Shown piece after piece: positions 19,601 to 26,553 of a stretch of DNA of 32,444 nucleotides (within the stretch, counting starts at the first letter, position 1; every line of letters starts with the position of its first letter). Source of the stretch: a virus; the IMG/VR virus record IMGVR_UViG_3300025086_000128, positions 1 through 32,444 of that record, one strand, 5' to 3'. Both the position numbers and the translations under genes were made by a program. The notes below the pieces were generated by a model that was not told the origin of the DNA, searched no databases, and saw only the letters and a list, made by a program, of their open reading frames with translations.

Positions 19601-22600
19601 CTCTTGCTGTGATATGTAATCTCCAGCCCAAGTAGCAGAGTTAAAATACGAATATAATTTATCTTGTGAAGATACGTCACTCATTGTAAATTTTACAGGA
19701 GAATAACTATTTGCACCACCCATACCAGCAAAAGACAACGTAATAATACTGTGATTACTACCATAAGAAGGACTACTAGAAGGCGCTCCAAAACCAGGTA
19801 ATATTTCACCACCATTAGTTTTTGTTTCGTTAAATAAAACGGTATCTAAATTACCACCACTATTAACCCAATAAGGATGATTACTTAATAATGGTGATTT
19901 AACATTAGCTAAACCTAAATAACCACCATTAGGACCACCCTCTCCATTTGACACGTGGTTAGTACCATCGCCTATTAATTGTAGTTGGTGATTAGGGTTG
20001 CCGTGATAATTTCTCCAATCACCACCCCAAACAGCATGAAAACGATTAGGACCACTAGCAGGGTCTCTATTCCAACCCTTGTTCCAATAAGAACTAATAA
20101 GTACACTTGTAGCTCCACTATTAGAGCCTATAGCCGCCACTGAACCAAAAGACATCCAGCCGGGTTGATAAGTAGCACCGTGTGTTGAATATTTCCATTG
20201 ATGATTACTTCTACTAGCGTGATAATTAGCTTGATATTTATTATAAGCCCCAGTACCACTTGGTCCACTAGGACCAGCAAGTGGAGCTGTGCCAGTGTTT
20301 GCGTAAAAAGCAGGGTAATTAGATTCATCAAAATAATAATTATTGTAGTAAAACGGTCTAAATGCTTCAATTTTATCTATGAACCAACCACTGGAATCAC
20401 TAGCTGGATTGCTAGTATTACCAGCTCGCTCCCAATAAACATGACCAAGTCCATTATTACACGCTGAAACGCCGGTTTGCTGATTATCACTATCTATAAG
20501 TATTTCGTTTATACCAGCCGGGTGCGTGGCGCCGGGGCTTAGACCATACCAAGCAGAAGGATCTGTAGCTGGGTCGTATATACCACCATTAACAGTATTG
20601 ACATCTCTAGGGTTTATGTATTGAGAAACTATTTGTGACACAGATGTGTATGTACTTGCTAAACCAGTATAACCTAATATATACTGTTGTAACATGGAAT
20701 CTTTTAATATTTTAACAAAAAATCTACCTTCATACTCTGGTTTAATTTTTTGTTCTCTTTTTATAAATTCTACTCTATTGTTACCATACGCAGGTGTTAT
20801 GGTTGAAGCAGGCGCACTAAAAGGCGTTGTAATACCCATATCTACGCCAAACTCTCTATCTGCAGTTATTTTCCAATAACCACCAACAGGAATAGTAGCC
20901 CCAGCGTTACGGTTTTCCCAACTTTTAACAGTATACCAATCACTAGCGCCGTTGTTTGAAACAATTCTAAATTGCTTATCAGTTATTTCAGGTTCTTCAT
21001 CCCATATTTTAGCTTGTACTCCAAATTGATCGTCATTTATTTCTATAAAAGTACCGCCAGGATAAGGAAAGTCAACGTCTGTTGGACCACCACTCATTAG
21101 TATTGGACCAGCAGAAGTACCCGACGAGGTGCCATCTATAACAGTTCTCACCGCTGTGCGCTCTGTTTTGACAAACTCAGGGGCCTCGTTCTCTATTGCT
21201 AATATTTTATATCTTGCCAAGTCAGTTATAGGCACATTAGATTCGTGAGATTTTTTTAATATTAAAAAAGTTTCTATATCCACCTTGCTTCTATCGGAGG
21301 ATGGAAATGTAATCCATATGTTACCGTCTTCAGCTAAATACCAACGATCCATTGCTAAGTTGTAATACTCACTAGACGTTTCTTTTACTAAAAACTTAAA
21401 CGCTTTAGCGAAATCTGGTTTAGCACTCCATATTTGCGCGTCAAGTTTCGTTTGACGTGGGGCGTGTTTTTTCTCTATATATATTGAGTTTTCTTCTGTT
21501 GAAGAATCTGAAAATACTGGGGTTTCTCTTCCGTACTCATCTATATAGATAACACCTAGTTGGTAAGTTCTAAGAGATTTTATTGTTTTAGCAGAATTAT
21601 AATTGTAAGCTGTAGCCGGGTTTAATTGCTCTGGATCAAGTGCGCCAACAGACAAATGTCTCGTTGTTAATCTTAAATCAACTGTAATATTTTCACTCGC
21701 CCTTAACGCTGATAGTTGATTAGTACCTGGGGTATATAGTCCAGTTGGTTGCTGTAACGTAGAAGAAACTAAATTATAGTTTTGTAAATAGTTAGCATAA
21801 ACCAATCTGCTACCTATAACCTCTTGAGCTAAAGCTTTTCTAGGCACGTTATCAAAAGGTCTTAGTAATTGATTAGATGGTAATAAAGCGTGTATCATTT
21901 CCGCTTCTATTTTTAAATAACCATAAGTTCTAGCTGGAAATACTAAAGTATCATCACGTAATTGGTTTGGAGAAATAGCGTTATAATTTTCGTAAAAAGC
22001 ATTAGGTGATGTATCTAAAGAAACTCTATCTACAGTTTTTATAGAGTAAACAGAAGGATTGTCAGATTCTTTATATAGTATATCAATACTAACCACATCG
22101 TCTGGTATTGAGCGTTCGTCTACAAAGTTACAAACACCAAGTTCTCTAACTGTATTTACCATTGCTAAATTATAACCTTCTTTTGGTAAATAATCATAAT
22201 CACCAGGTAAAAATGCAATTTCTGTAAAAGGTGAAAAAGCAGAATACTCACCATCTTTGTATTTATATCTACTAGCAAAACGTGGAAATCTAAACTCGTA
22301 TAAAGCTTCAGGTTGAACTAAAGATACATTGAAAAAATTATCAGTTAAATCTACGTTTTGATCATAACTAAGTATCTTTATTGAAGCTATCATATTTGTA
22401 CCAGTAAGAGAGCTTTGTAACCCAACAATTTGAACAATTATACTTGTTTTTTTCAAAATACCTGTTGCTGGCGCAACAGATTCTATTTTTAGTTTGTCTC
22501 CAATATAGAAATCAGGATAATCATCAAATTGAACTGAAATATTACTAGTAAGGTAATTACCTGAAGCTGGGTCAAACCAAAGACTTATATCGGTGTTTAA

Positions 22601-23332
22601 AGTTGTTGTTACTTGACCTACCATAGGCCCAGAGCCTAAAACATCACCACGTTCTGTGTTTTTCATTTCAAGCATAGGAGCAGTTTGAGGACCTTTCCTA
22701 ATTACTGTTATATGTTCGTGTTTTAAATTTATTGGATTGCCAAGATTGTCTAAGGCTTCTACATACGGAAAAGACGCGGCTAGTGTTTTGTCTGGGTTTG
22801 GAACGTAAAAAATTGTATGTGTAAAAAAGTCAGGAGTCCCAAGTCTTGTTTTTGATATATTAATTCTTTTTGGCTCAGTGTTATCATCTGTCCAAAATAA
22901 AGTATCTTCTATAATATTAATACCAGTTATTAAATAGCTTTTATCAAAGTTTAAAACTCTACCACCTTCGCCAGGTAGTAAATTTGGAAAAAATATATCA
23001 ACAGCAATTGGAGATACTTTTTTTGTATTGTAGTCGTATTCAGCTATAAAATCAAGACCTATACCAGATACTAACCAGTATAATCTGTCTTTTTCACCGT
23101 TTTTAATACTACCTACACAATGAAAACCATATGATTCTAAATTAACACCACCAAAAAATTCAGATGAAATATCTAAATTACCCATTAAATTTTGAAGTGA
23201 TCCCATATCAGACTCATCTGATGTAGAAACTTGAGCGTTCATTGCGTCTCTATACTCACCATTAGGAACTAGTCTTTCGTCTAGGTCCTTATTCATTTTA
23301 CCCGCTTGAAACCTATGATTTAAATCTGGCAT
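13625..23332 (-). CDS. Giant tail protein, muzzle/stabilisation-like N-terminus with SprB-like C-terminal modules
   Basis: 3235 residues, the largest complete gene here. The N-terminus (KMNKDLDERLVPNGEYRDA, then the SDMGSLQN region) is a pattern I associate with the tail muzzle/stabilisation proteins of crAss-like and related marine phages, which close the short tail around the DNA channel. The body is beta-rich with many Trp, Tyr, Asn and Gly. The C-terminal fifth holds tandem Cys-bearing modules ending in an ITDDMGC-like motif (see separate entry), a CxxC pair and a CDDCH motif at 2975-2979. Preceded at 4 bases by the ring-like protein gene and followed at 23 bases by the Ig-domain protein. 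Such length suggests that receptor-binding domains are fused to the tail hub. Family assignment by memory, not search. Confidence 0.78.
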   Translation of the reverse strand: MPDLNHRFQAGKMNKDLDERLVPNGEYRDAMNAQVSTSDESDMGSLQNLMGNLDISSEFFGGVNLESYGFHCVGSIKNGEKDRLYWLVSGIGLDFIAEYDYNTKKVSPIAVDIFFPNLLPGEGGRVLNFDKSYLITGINIIEDTLFWTDDNTEPKRINISKTRLGTPDFFTHTIFYVPNPDKTLAASFPYVEALDNLGNPINLKHEHITVIRKGPQTAPMLEMKNTERGDVLGSGPMVGQVTTTLNTDISLWFDPASGNYLTSNISVQFDDYPDFYIGDKLKIESVAPATGILKKTSIIVQIVGLQSSLTGTNMIASIKILSYDQNVDLTDNFFNVSLVQPEALYEFRFPRFASRYKYKDGEYSAFSPFTEIAFLPGDYDYLPKEGYNLAMVNTVRELGVCNFVDERSIPDDVVSIDILYKESDNPSVYSIKTVDRVSLDTSPNAFYENYNAISPNQLRDDTLVFPARTYGYLKIEAEMIHALLPSNQLLRPFDNVPRKALAQEVIGSRLVYANYLQNYNLVSSTLQQPTGLYTPGTNQLSALRASENITVDLRLTTRHLSVGALDPEQLNPATAYNYNSAKTIKSLRTYQLGVIYIDEYGRETPVFSDSSTEENSIYIEKKHAPRQTKLDAQIWSAKPDFAKAFKFLVKETSSEYYNLAMDRWYLAEDGNIWITFPSSDRSKVDIETFLILKKSHESNVPITDLARYKILAIENEAPEFVKTERTAVRTVIDGTSSGTSAGPILMSGGPTDVDFPYPGGTFIEINDDQFGVQAKIWDEEPEITDKQFRIVSNNGASDWYTVKSWENRNAGATIPVGGYWKITADREFGVDMGITTPFSAPASTITPAYGNNRVEFIKREQKIKPEYEGRFFVKILKDSMLQQYILGYTGLASTYTSVSQIVSQYINPRDVNTVNGGIYDPATDPSAWYGLSPGATHPAGINEILIDSDNQQTGVSACNNGLGHVYWERAGNTSNPASDSSGWFIDKIEAFRPFYYNNYYFDESNYPAFYANTGTAPLAGPSGPSGTGAYNKYQANYHASRSNHQWKYSTHGATYQPGWMSFGSVAAIGSNSGATSVLISSYWNKGWNRDPASGPNRFHAVWGGDWRNYHGNPNHQLQLIGDGTNHVSNGEGGPNGGYLGLANVKSPLLSNHPYWVNSGGNLDTVLFNETKTNGGEILPGFGAPSSSPSYGSNHSIITLSFAGMGGANSYSPVKFTMSDVSSQDKLYSYFNSATWAGDYISQQEFIDYITTPNTIWRWKEDPGQVVYVTKALSSSPAAASLNISGGTFNANEYDQSEWQPTAERGIELYNYTKIADYVTEHVLNQIGKGGVPPISLPTPESYHRRANWASQGIGNYQDSNTNFTGSGGSTTYATEASWFKRESTTSNRWPMFTNAWGSASNRRRRFQIYAEVLPGQTNGVGGTTTGTEGIAGIGPHFYSPTNDASLAPHYDHNGDVLTTPPSTVAPGIRPDGMYSGRSMGANYFTLTNDAGGTNTYDKIPGLKMQDGAGVMSPAPGSCTWQILEPYGTDGGNTEGYFSQNPGIWETEPKDDLGLEIYHEVGQIYPTELNESNIDQFFGPIHAGDIAVSPAFLSKNSKVECMDTTALGGGATIVLDTVGGVAVSVSTDQSKDIRVHQAYVLQDRVYLVLCDINGVPLNGQPGQTMPPVGSRLTFVRADGSSTSINVRVAPIWSGTSLVLPIFEVELDAHNYPVTLPFFNAYSFGNGVESNRIRDDFNQITIDKGPKVSAVLEEPYMEEQRSNGFIYSGIYNSLSGVNNLNQFIQAEKITKDLNPDHGSIQKLFARDTDLVTFCEDKVFRVLADKDALFNADGNSNVTATDRVLGQTMPFAGEYGISKNPESLASDAYRLYFTDSVRGSVLRLSRDGITPISQYGMSDWFNDNLPSTTNIIGSFDDKKKEYNISLDYYDYTTYSAKILGIPILPLAGAGVTGPITYSPINQLIAPYELYNKVEVGDDIVGPGIPIGTIVILKENLGGGTFKIHLSLTPSNNDVGSLSGPNNYGPQTVGVISDVVWDTRVYTSVETKDPITLSYADKVRGWPSFKSFHYENGISLNNEYFTFKNGQLYQHHLTEQYNNFYGEFTESSVEFLFNEIPGSVKSFQTLDYEGTQSRITSDGGLNQTSNSGEYWDNYDKLGWYVDNMYTNLQEVEPTEFKNKEGKWFSTVQGVHTEWLDDGTAGNIDTKEFSYQGIDESSAVTVIGGDFTSWDCQPISQPPPVRCVQCPVSPQSQQYDVYDGCTEDTLQAGAIASNIVASIHENDLRWFFDDSTRHNFNFDEYHFVSSIDNNPYRIGLIINPITGIIYKNVQEVLDYWNDRSVQQNWGVTFTNGIDFDTFLSLIYSVNSGNGATPDGYVNGLPAITDSAFNTANPQHSGPFLNSIRTLFGGGKRKLGIPCQEFTVAVNSLIASAPPPTHTCVEIQGLSGAYATEAMCNADTNNLCTPDPCTLIKNGPPYVINVHTNNAQPNACNDGSVNVSVFLQLPATSWQVHYEDTSGTIVATDGGTYTTNGNSVLQTNFAQGDYVAVITDDMGCRFEEPFSIQCGALPCNSQPGVFQFSKQDPKWFELLGRCWEPGDFGPQQNGGKVAIGCVSLNFPATTWGYRIWKPGIFGNTNPSNLIASNQGISPGINEVTDSLSEGNYKYQLTDDTGCVYPKVPFTLDCTDTCTSEVTIPNTSPLAWNPGQNITAANSTDGCNTDDAGGAHEILHVNFNTSTITSFEVRYYEWNTSTLGSSFPGIGNATLIIGSAQGPFTNVSNANGSIGSITGLSSTLVSGNKYAVVIFDNFGCITVEEFEIPCNNTSTCPIGAGQPAMNFAITHATSADCTTGDNGDGTIVFTGGNQNQVIANVNLTNFQIPPSWTLEFFWHDNTTGTDQMLYTYNSTNPTLPSSLAGPTNLWSSQNPQYNGYYYFTVTDMLGCVLTQNVTVPCNIPCPPCPPSGTPHPYLNYNQGEFPSWTCDDCHGPKIGTSLVPFKPIGFTTGQPGGHASLHTTSATPINGTGGCADGSNFDGAFNPFCDDSPLAPTSYFPAGFVMIPVGACPYPDSFTIQYYKWDRDVHGNFFPGASVAIPIGVQYGPFLTSSSITSGMGANYIHPIGTNADANGNKLKDAGITGLEMSNSTIPGAIQLAYALVITDNFGRSCPYEFDIPCLNGCDQPQQIGHSNTIPVWQPNIAYAPGRIVRHGSTNYFNPGPNHAYNVAGQPPPSSSNQFLPCGTAI
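13820..15930 (-). repeat. Five SprB-like Cys modules within the giant tail protein
   Basis: Five diverged protein repeats, each ending in hydrophobic-x-D-(D/N/M)-x-G-(x)-C, then 4-6 residues, F or V, two residues and C. Anchor Cys residues are 2550 (ITDDMGC), 2668 (LTDDTGC), 2805 (IFDNFGC), 2936 (VTDMLGC) and 3159 (ITDNFGRSC), so spacing is 118, 137, 131 and 223 residues. Modules A to D begin near a Cys/Asp/Gly stretch such as ACNDGSV. The layout resembles SprB/PKD-type adhesin repeats. The DNA is too diverged to register as nucleotide repeats. Confidence 0.6.
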
Positions 23333-23336
23333 TTAA

Positions 23337-24683
23337 TTAGTGTTTAATTTGTTTCGACTTACCTCTTAAAATTTGAGTTATTTCTTCTAGTTTAATATTA
23401 GAAAGTCTTATTTTAGCTTTTCTAGTTTCAGCAAATCTTTCTTTTTTATATCTTTTAACTATATATTCTGGAATATTTATTTTTGCTGATAAACAACCGT
23501 AAGCGATCCATTTGTACATTGCCTCTTCAGCAAACTTATGCAGCATAGTTTCCTCATGAGTACCTACGTGATCACTTATATAATCTAATATCACAGTTTT
23601 TCCAGATAAATTAGAGCTAAAATGAATTTTTCCAGCATGACAATCTATATAGTAACTACCATTGACCTGAGCATGTTGAGGGTCTAGACCATATCTTCTA
23701 CCTTCGTTTGGCCAATATATATCATTTTCATAATCTTGATAATCATTTGTATTGTTTTCTGAAGGAGTATGTGATTTGTATTTAGACCAAGTATCTGAAT
23801 CATCGCTATAATTAACAAAATTGATATTGTCAGATGTAGCAGATACTGCTGTAGAATCATTATCTAAAGTTATCACCGTTCCTTGAATATCAACAACTTT
23901 TGTTCCTATTGGAAAGTCTTCATGAGAAGCTATCATTCCAACAGTTACTTTAGCAGCGTCTTCTGCTGAGGCAGCTTGTATTCTATGGTCAGGAGCAGTC
24001 CAAGTTACACCCTCTAAATGAACAGCACTAACTAATTGATTTGATATTGGTTTTGCGCCTCCTATTTTTGGAGGGTTAAATGATAATGTTTGTGTAATAG
24101 TGCTAAGTGGAACAGCATCCATTGTTATTGTAGTAACATCACTAACTGTAGAAGTATGGGTAACAAAGTAATCTCGTCCACTAAAAAGATCTTGTCCTGT
24201 AATTAACATACCAGTATATATTTCCGGGTAAGAACCATCTAAAACAACATCTAGACTACCAACCGCTAAAGAACCTACAGCTGTAACCTCATAATCTCCA
24301 TCTGTATTTTGTTGTATGGCTTTTGGATTTGAAGTTTTGCTAAGTGTTGGATATATAACGTGTTTTATACCACTAGCATCACTCCAAGATAATTTAACAT
24401 AGTTGACATAATCGTGTGGCAATGGCATTGTTAAACTTGGTGGTACTTCTATTTCTTGAGATTTACAAGACTTTAAAGTATCAAAACTTAATTCTTGCAA
24501 AGCCCGATAAGCATGAAAACTAATATCAGATCTTAAAGTATTATCTAAAAGTTTTCCAGCCCCAACATATGTAGCAGTAAAATTATTTATAACTTCTGCC
24601 ATAGAAATAAACTGGTATTCACCGTATCTATTTTGGTTATTATAATAACTAGTTTGAGTACCTGATGATAATAAGTTTGCCAT
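23337..24683 (-). CDS. Probable ring/adaptor or tail tubular protein
   Basis: 448 residues. The N-terminal ~100 residues are helical (EVINNFTATYVGAGKLLDNT and then RSDISFHAYRALQELSFDTL), followed by a PxSLTMPLPHDYVNYVKL segment. The centre is beta-rich, and a helical basic C-terminus ends RGKSKQIKH. This two-helix, beta, helix organisation and position between the small adaptor-like gene and the muzzle-like gene are typical of the ring or tubular proteins that join portal and tail in podoviruses and crAss-like phages. Starts 4 bases after its upstream neighbour and ends 4 bases before the next start, so the genes are tightly coupled. No enzymatic motif seen. Confidence 0.68.
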   Translation of the reverse strand: MANLLSSGTQTSYYNNQNRYGEYQFISMAEVINNFTATYVGAGKLLDNTLRSDISFHAYRALQELSFDTLKSCKSQEIEVPPSLTMPLPHDYVNYVKLSWSDASGIKHVIYPTLSKTSNPKAIQQNTDGDYEVTAVGSLAVGSLDVVLDGSYPEIYTGMLITGQDLFSGRDYFVTHTSTVSDVTTITMDAVPLSTITQTLSFNPPKIGGAKPISNQLVSAVHLEGVTWTAPDHRIQAASAEDAAKVTVGMIASHEDFPIGTKVVDIQGTVITLDNDSTAVSATSDNINFVNYSDDSDTWSKYKSHTPSENNTNDYQDYENDIYWPNEGRRYGLDPQHAQVNGSYYIDCHAGKIHFSSNLSGKTVILDYISDHVGTHEETMLHKFAEEAMYKWIAYGCLSAKINIPEYIVKRYKKERFAETRKAKIRLSNIKLEEITQILRGKSKQIKH

Positions 24684-24687
24684 TTAT

Positions 24688-25386
24688 TTATATTTTTTCT
24701 TGTTGAATTTTTGAAACATCTAAATTTTGCGCTGTTTGTGCTAATCCAGGTTTGTTTATTGTTATACCAGCTAAAGTTAATATTTTATAAACAAATTCTG
24801 TTTCTTCAGATTCGTGTAAAGAGGAATCAGTAGCTCTATTCGCGTTATAAAGTGCCCTTTCATTTATAACATCATAACCCCACTCAGTTTTATCAGGCCT
24901 ACGTATTATTTCAGCGGTAACACTACCTGTCAACAAACCAGCGTTGTTATACACTTGTATATCAGTGCCACTAATATTACTTTTTATATATATAGGATTT
25001 TTTTCTAAACCAAGAGCGTGAAAAGTAGAGTCTAAGTAATTTCTAACTTCGTTTATATTTACAAGTTTAGCCTCGTAATTAACACCTCCTACTAAAACAA
25101 AAACTCTACCTGTCCTGTAGTTTTGTGTAAATGTCGTGCCAGAAGTGACTGTTTCAATAGTTGTAAACGGTACAAGTTTATTTTCAATTAACTCTACCAT
25201 GTCTGAAGCAGAAGTTGTGTCTGTAGGTAATTGTTTAGCAGCGTCTAAATCGTAAAAATACTGCTCAAATATTTGTTGTTGAGCTTGGTTTGCTAATAAA
25301 TTAAATTCTAAAGGCGTTATATAACCTCTTTGCTCTTTATTGGCTAAGGCTAAAACTCTTTGATATACAGTATCTATACGTATCAT
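24688..25386 (-). CDS. Probable head-tail connector (adaptor) protein
   Basis: 232 residues. The N-terminus, MIRIDTVYQRVLALANKEQR followed by GYITPLEFNLLANQAQQQIF, is a pattern I have seen in structural genes of marine Bacteroidetes phages, directly next to a 400-500 residue ring protein. Helical N-terminal ~70 residues, a beta-rich middle and a helical C-terminus fit an adaptor or T7 gp11-like connector that binds under the portal. Packed with 5-base and 4-base gaps between neighbours. The name is given from neighbourhood and fold impression rather than detected homology. Confidence 0.65.
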   Translation of the reverse strand: MIRIDTVYQRVLALANKEQRGYITPLEFNLLANQAQQQIFEQYFYDLDAAKQLPTDTTSASDMVELIENKLVPFTTIETVTSGTTFTQNYRTGRVFVLVGGVNYEAKLVNINEVRNYLDSTFHALGLEKNPIYIKSNISGTDIQVYNNAGLLTGSVTAEIIRRPDKTEWGYDVINERALYNANRATDSSLHESEETEFVYKILTLAGITINKPGLAQTAQNLDVSKIQQEKI

Positions 25387-25391
25387 TTTTA

Positions 25392-25580
25392 TTATTTTTT
25401 ATAAGGAAATGCTTTGTTTAAAGCTTCTTGTCTTTTTTTGCAGCCACAATCTTTTTTACCTAACGCTCTCGCTCCAGCTTGCGCTAAGTTATGTATACCT
25501 GTGAATTTTGTGAAGTTGTATACTGTATCTCCTAAACCTCTAGATTTTCTAATATAATTTGGTAAATTATTTGTATTCAT
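25392..25580 (-). CDS. Small basic Cys protein, conserved in type, function unknown
   Basis: 62 residues ending in a compact basic tail with KKDCGCKKRQEALNKAFPYKK-type residues, where the CxC pair could bind metal or form a disulphide. The central part (FTKFTGIHNLAQAGARALGK) is helical. I recall short proteins with a similar CGCKKRQ...FPYK tail in other marine phages, but no function. Its ATG follows a strong hairpin by 13 bases, and its stop is 5 bases before the connector gene. A real gene is supported by tight packing, frame and the characteristic tail. Confidence 0.7.
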   Translation of the reverse strand: MNTNNLPNYIRKSRGLGDTVYNFTKFTGIHNLAQAGARALGKKDCGCKKRQEALNKAFPYKK

Positions 25581-25593
25581 ATTAAAAGTTTTT

Positions 25594-25630
25594 GTAGCTT
25601 GTAATCGCCCCGTAGGGCGATCACCGCTAC
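25594..25630 (-). ncRNA. Stable mRNA hairpin with UACG tetraloop
   Basis: In the 57-base gap between two structural genes the minus-strand RNA can form a 10-bp stem (GUGAUCGCCC with GGGCGAUUAC, one G-U pair) closed by a C(UACG)G loop, a member of the UNCG class of exceptionally stable tetraloops. It is extended below a G/AA internal loop by a 5-bp stem (GUAGC with GCUAC). No U-tract follows on the minus strand, so it is not a standard terminator. Likely roles are mRNA processing, 3' end protection or translation control of the small Cys gene. Confidence 0.7.
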
Positions 25631-25637
25631 AGTTAGA

Positions 25638-26483
25638 TTAATTTAATCTTTTTTCTATATTTGCATATATTTCCATACCTTCATCAGTTTTAAACCAATG
25701 TGCTAAAGCAGTGTATGGATGCTCGTCAAATGGAACTGTCATTATAGGTCTATTATTAGAACCCCACATAAAGTTTCTTTGATCAGAACTTAGCTTTATA
25801 ATTCCAAGCTCAGTAGCTTTAATACCAAAGTTTCTAAGTTGAACATTGTCGTCTGTAGACAACTCTAAGAACAAAGCTGGATTAGACCTAGCAAATATTA
25901 ATAAATCTCTTTTCAGTTCCTTAGAACTCATCTTAGATACACCAGAGCCTTTCTCTACACGCATTATGGCTTCAGCCATATCAACGTCCATATCTCTAGC
26001 TGCTAGTATTGCGTCTGCCTCCATTTCTAACACTTCAATTTCATCAGCAGCAACCGCTTCTGGTTTGTGCTCATAAAAAATAATATCTTTATGTGGGTGG
26101 TATAAAGATAATAATTTTTGCAAAACAGTTTTATTTTTTTCAACATATAAAACACCGTTTCTAAAAATAACATGAGATAATCTTTGATCACCTTTCATTT
26201 CGTCAACAAATGAAGTTCTTTGATTTTCACAATACTTTAACTCTCTTTCATAACCTTTTTCTTCGTCAAAATAATAAATATTAGAAGATTTTAACATATA
26301 AGATAAAGGTTTTTTGTTAGATTTTAAATAATAAGCTCTATCTTTTATTTCCCACTCAGGTTTTTTAGTTTCAACCTTTTTAGGTTTTGGTGTTTCAACA
26401 ACCGGTGTTTCAACAACCGTTTTTTCTACTTGCTCGTCACCAGGATCTCCTTGGTAAAAGTCTTTTTTTGTTTTTTTTGCCAT
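25638..26483 (-). CDS. Conserved head-region protein of unknown function
   Basis: 281 residues. A Lys/Pro/Glu/Val-rich, apparently disordered N-terminus (about 1-45) includes an exact tandem VVETP VVETP. A mixed middle domain follows (YYLKSNKKPLSYMLKSSNIY), then an acidic helix (about 145-170). A compact C-terminal domain (ELKRDLLIFARSNPALFLEL to the end) follows. I associate this C-terminal pattern with head-region proteins of Bacteroidetes phages but cannot name a function. First gene after the terminator behind the capsid gene; its start region is nearly identical to that of the scaffold-like gene. Possible head completion, cement or vertex protein. Confidence 0.65.
   Translation of the reverse strand: MAKKTKKDFYQGDPGDEQVEKTVVETPVVETPKPKKVETKKPEWEIKDRAYYLKSNKKPLSYMLKSSNIYYFDEEKGYERELKYCENQRTSFVDEMKGDQRLSHVIFRNGVLYVEKNKTVLQKLLSLYHPHKDIIFYEHKPEAVAADEIEVLEMEADAILAARDMDVDMAEAIMRVEKGSGVSKMSSKELKRDLLIFARSNPALFLELSTDDNVQLRNFGIKATELGIIKLSSDQRNFMWGSNNRPIMTVPFDEHPYTALAHWFKTDEGMEIYANIEKRLN
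26389..26418 (-). repeat. Exact 15-base tandem duplication
   Basis: Two perfect head-to-tail copies of ggtgtttcaacaacc (plus-strand reading) at 26389-26403 and 26404-26418. It is in frame and encodes VVETP twice in the disordered N-terminus of the 281-residue protein. Confidence 0.9.
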
Positions 26484-26512
26484 AATATAATATATAATAA
26501 AATTAATAAAAT
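26484..26512 (-). promoter_or_regulatory. A/T leader shared with the scaffold-like gene
   Basis: Between the terminator and the ATG of the 281-residue protein gene. Reading in the gene direction it contains TTTATTAATT, about 20 bases of alternating T/A, and TATATTATATTATGG over the start. The leader of the scaffold-like gene has the same elements with one base of spacing difference. There is no Shine-Dalgarno sequence. It may be a promoter restarting transcription after the terminator or a translation-start element. Confidence 0.35.
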
Positions 26513-26543
26513 AAAAAGGCCGAGGCCTAAGCCCCGGTCTTTT
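26513..26543 (-). terminator. Intrinsic terminator after the capsid gene
   Basis: Minus-strand RNA: AAAA, GACCGGGGC, loop UUAG, GCCUCGGCC, UUUUU then AUUUU. The stem has one A-C mismatch and one G-U pair, and the flanking A and U runs extend it. It begins 11 bases after the capsid stop codon (26556-26554). GC-rich stem plus U-tract in otherwise very AT-rich DNA is strong evidence. Confidence 0.85.
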
Positions 26544-26553
26544 AAAAAATAGT

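Noticed and set aside
20128-20370. Minus-strand frames inside the giant tail gene in another phase (also 19042-19236)
   Set aside because: Fully contained in a much longer coherent frame, with unlikely compositions; no sign of programmed frameshifting.
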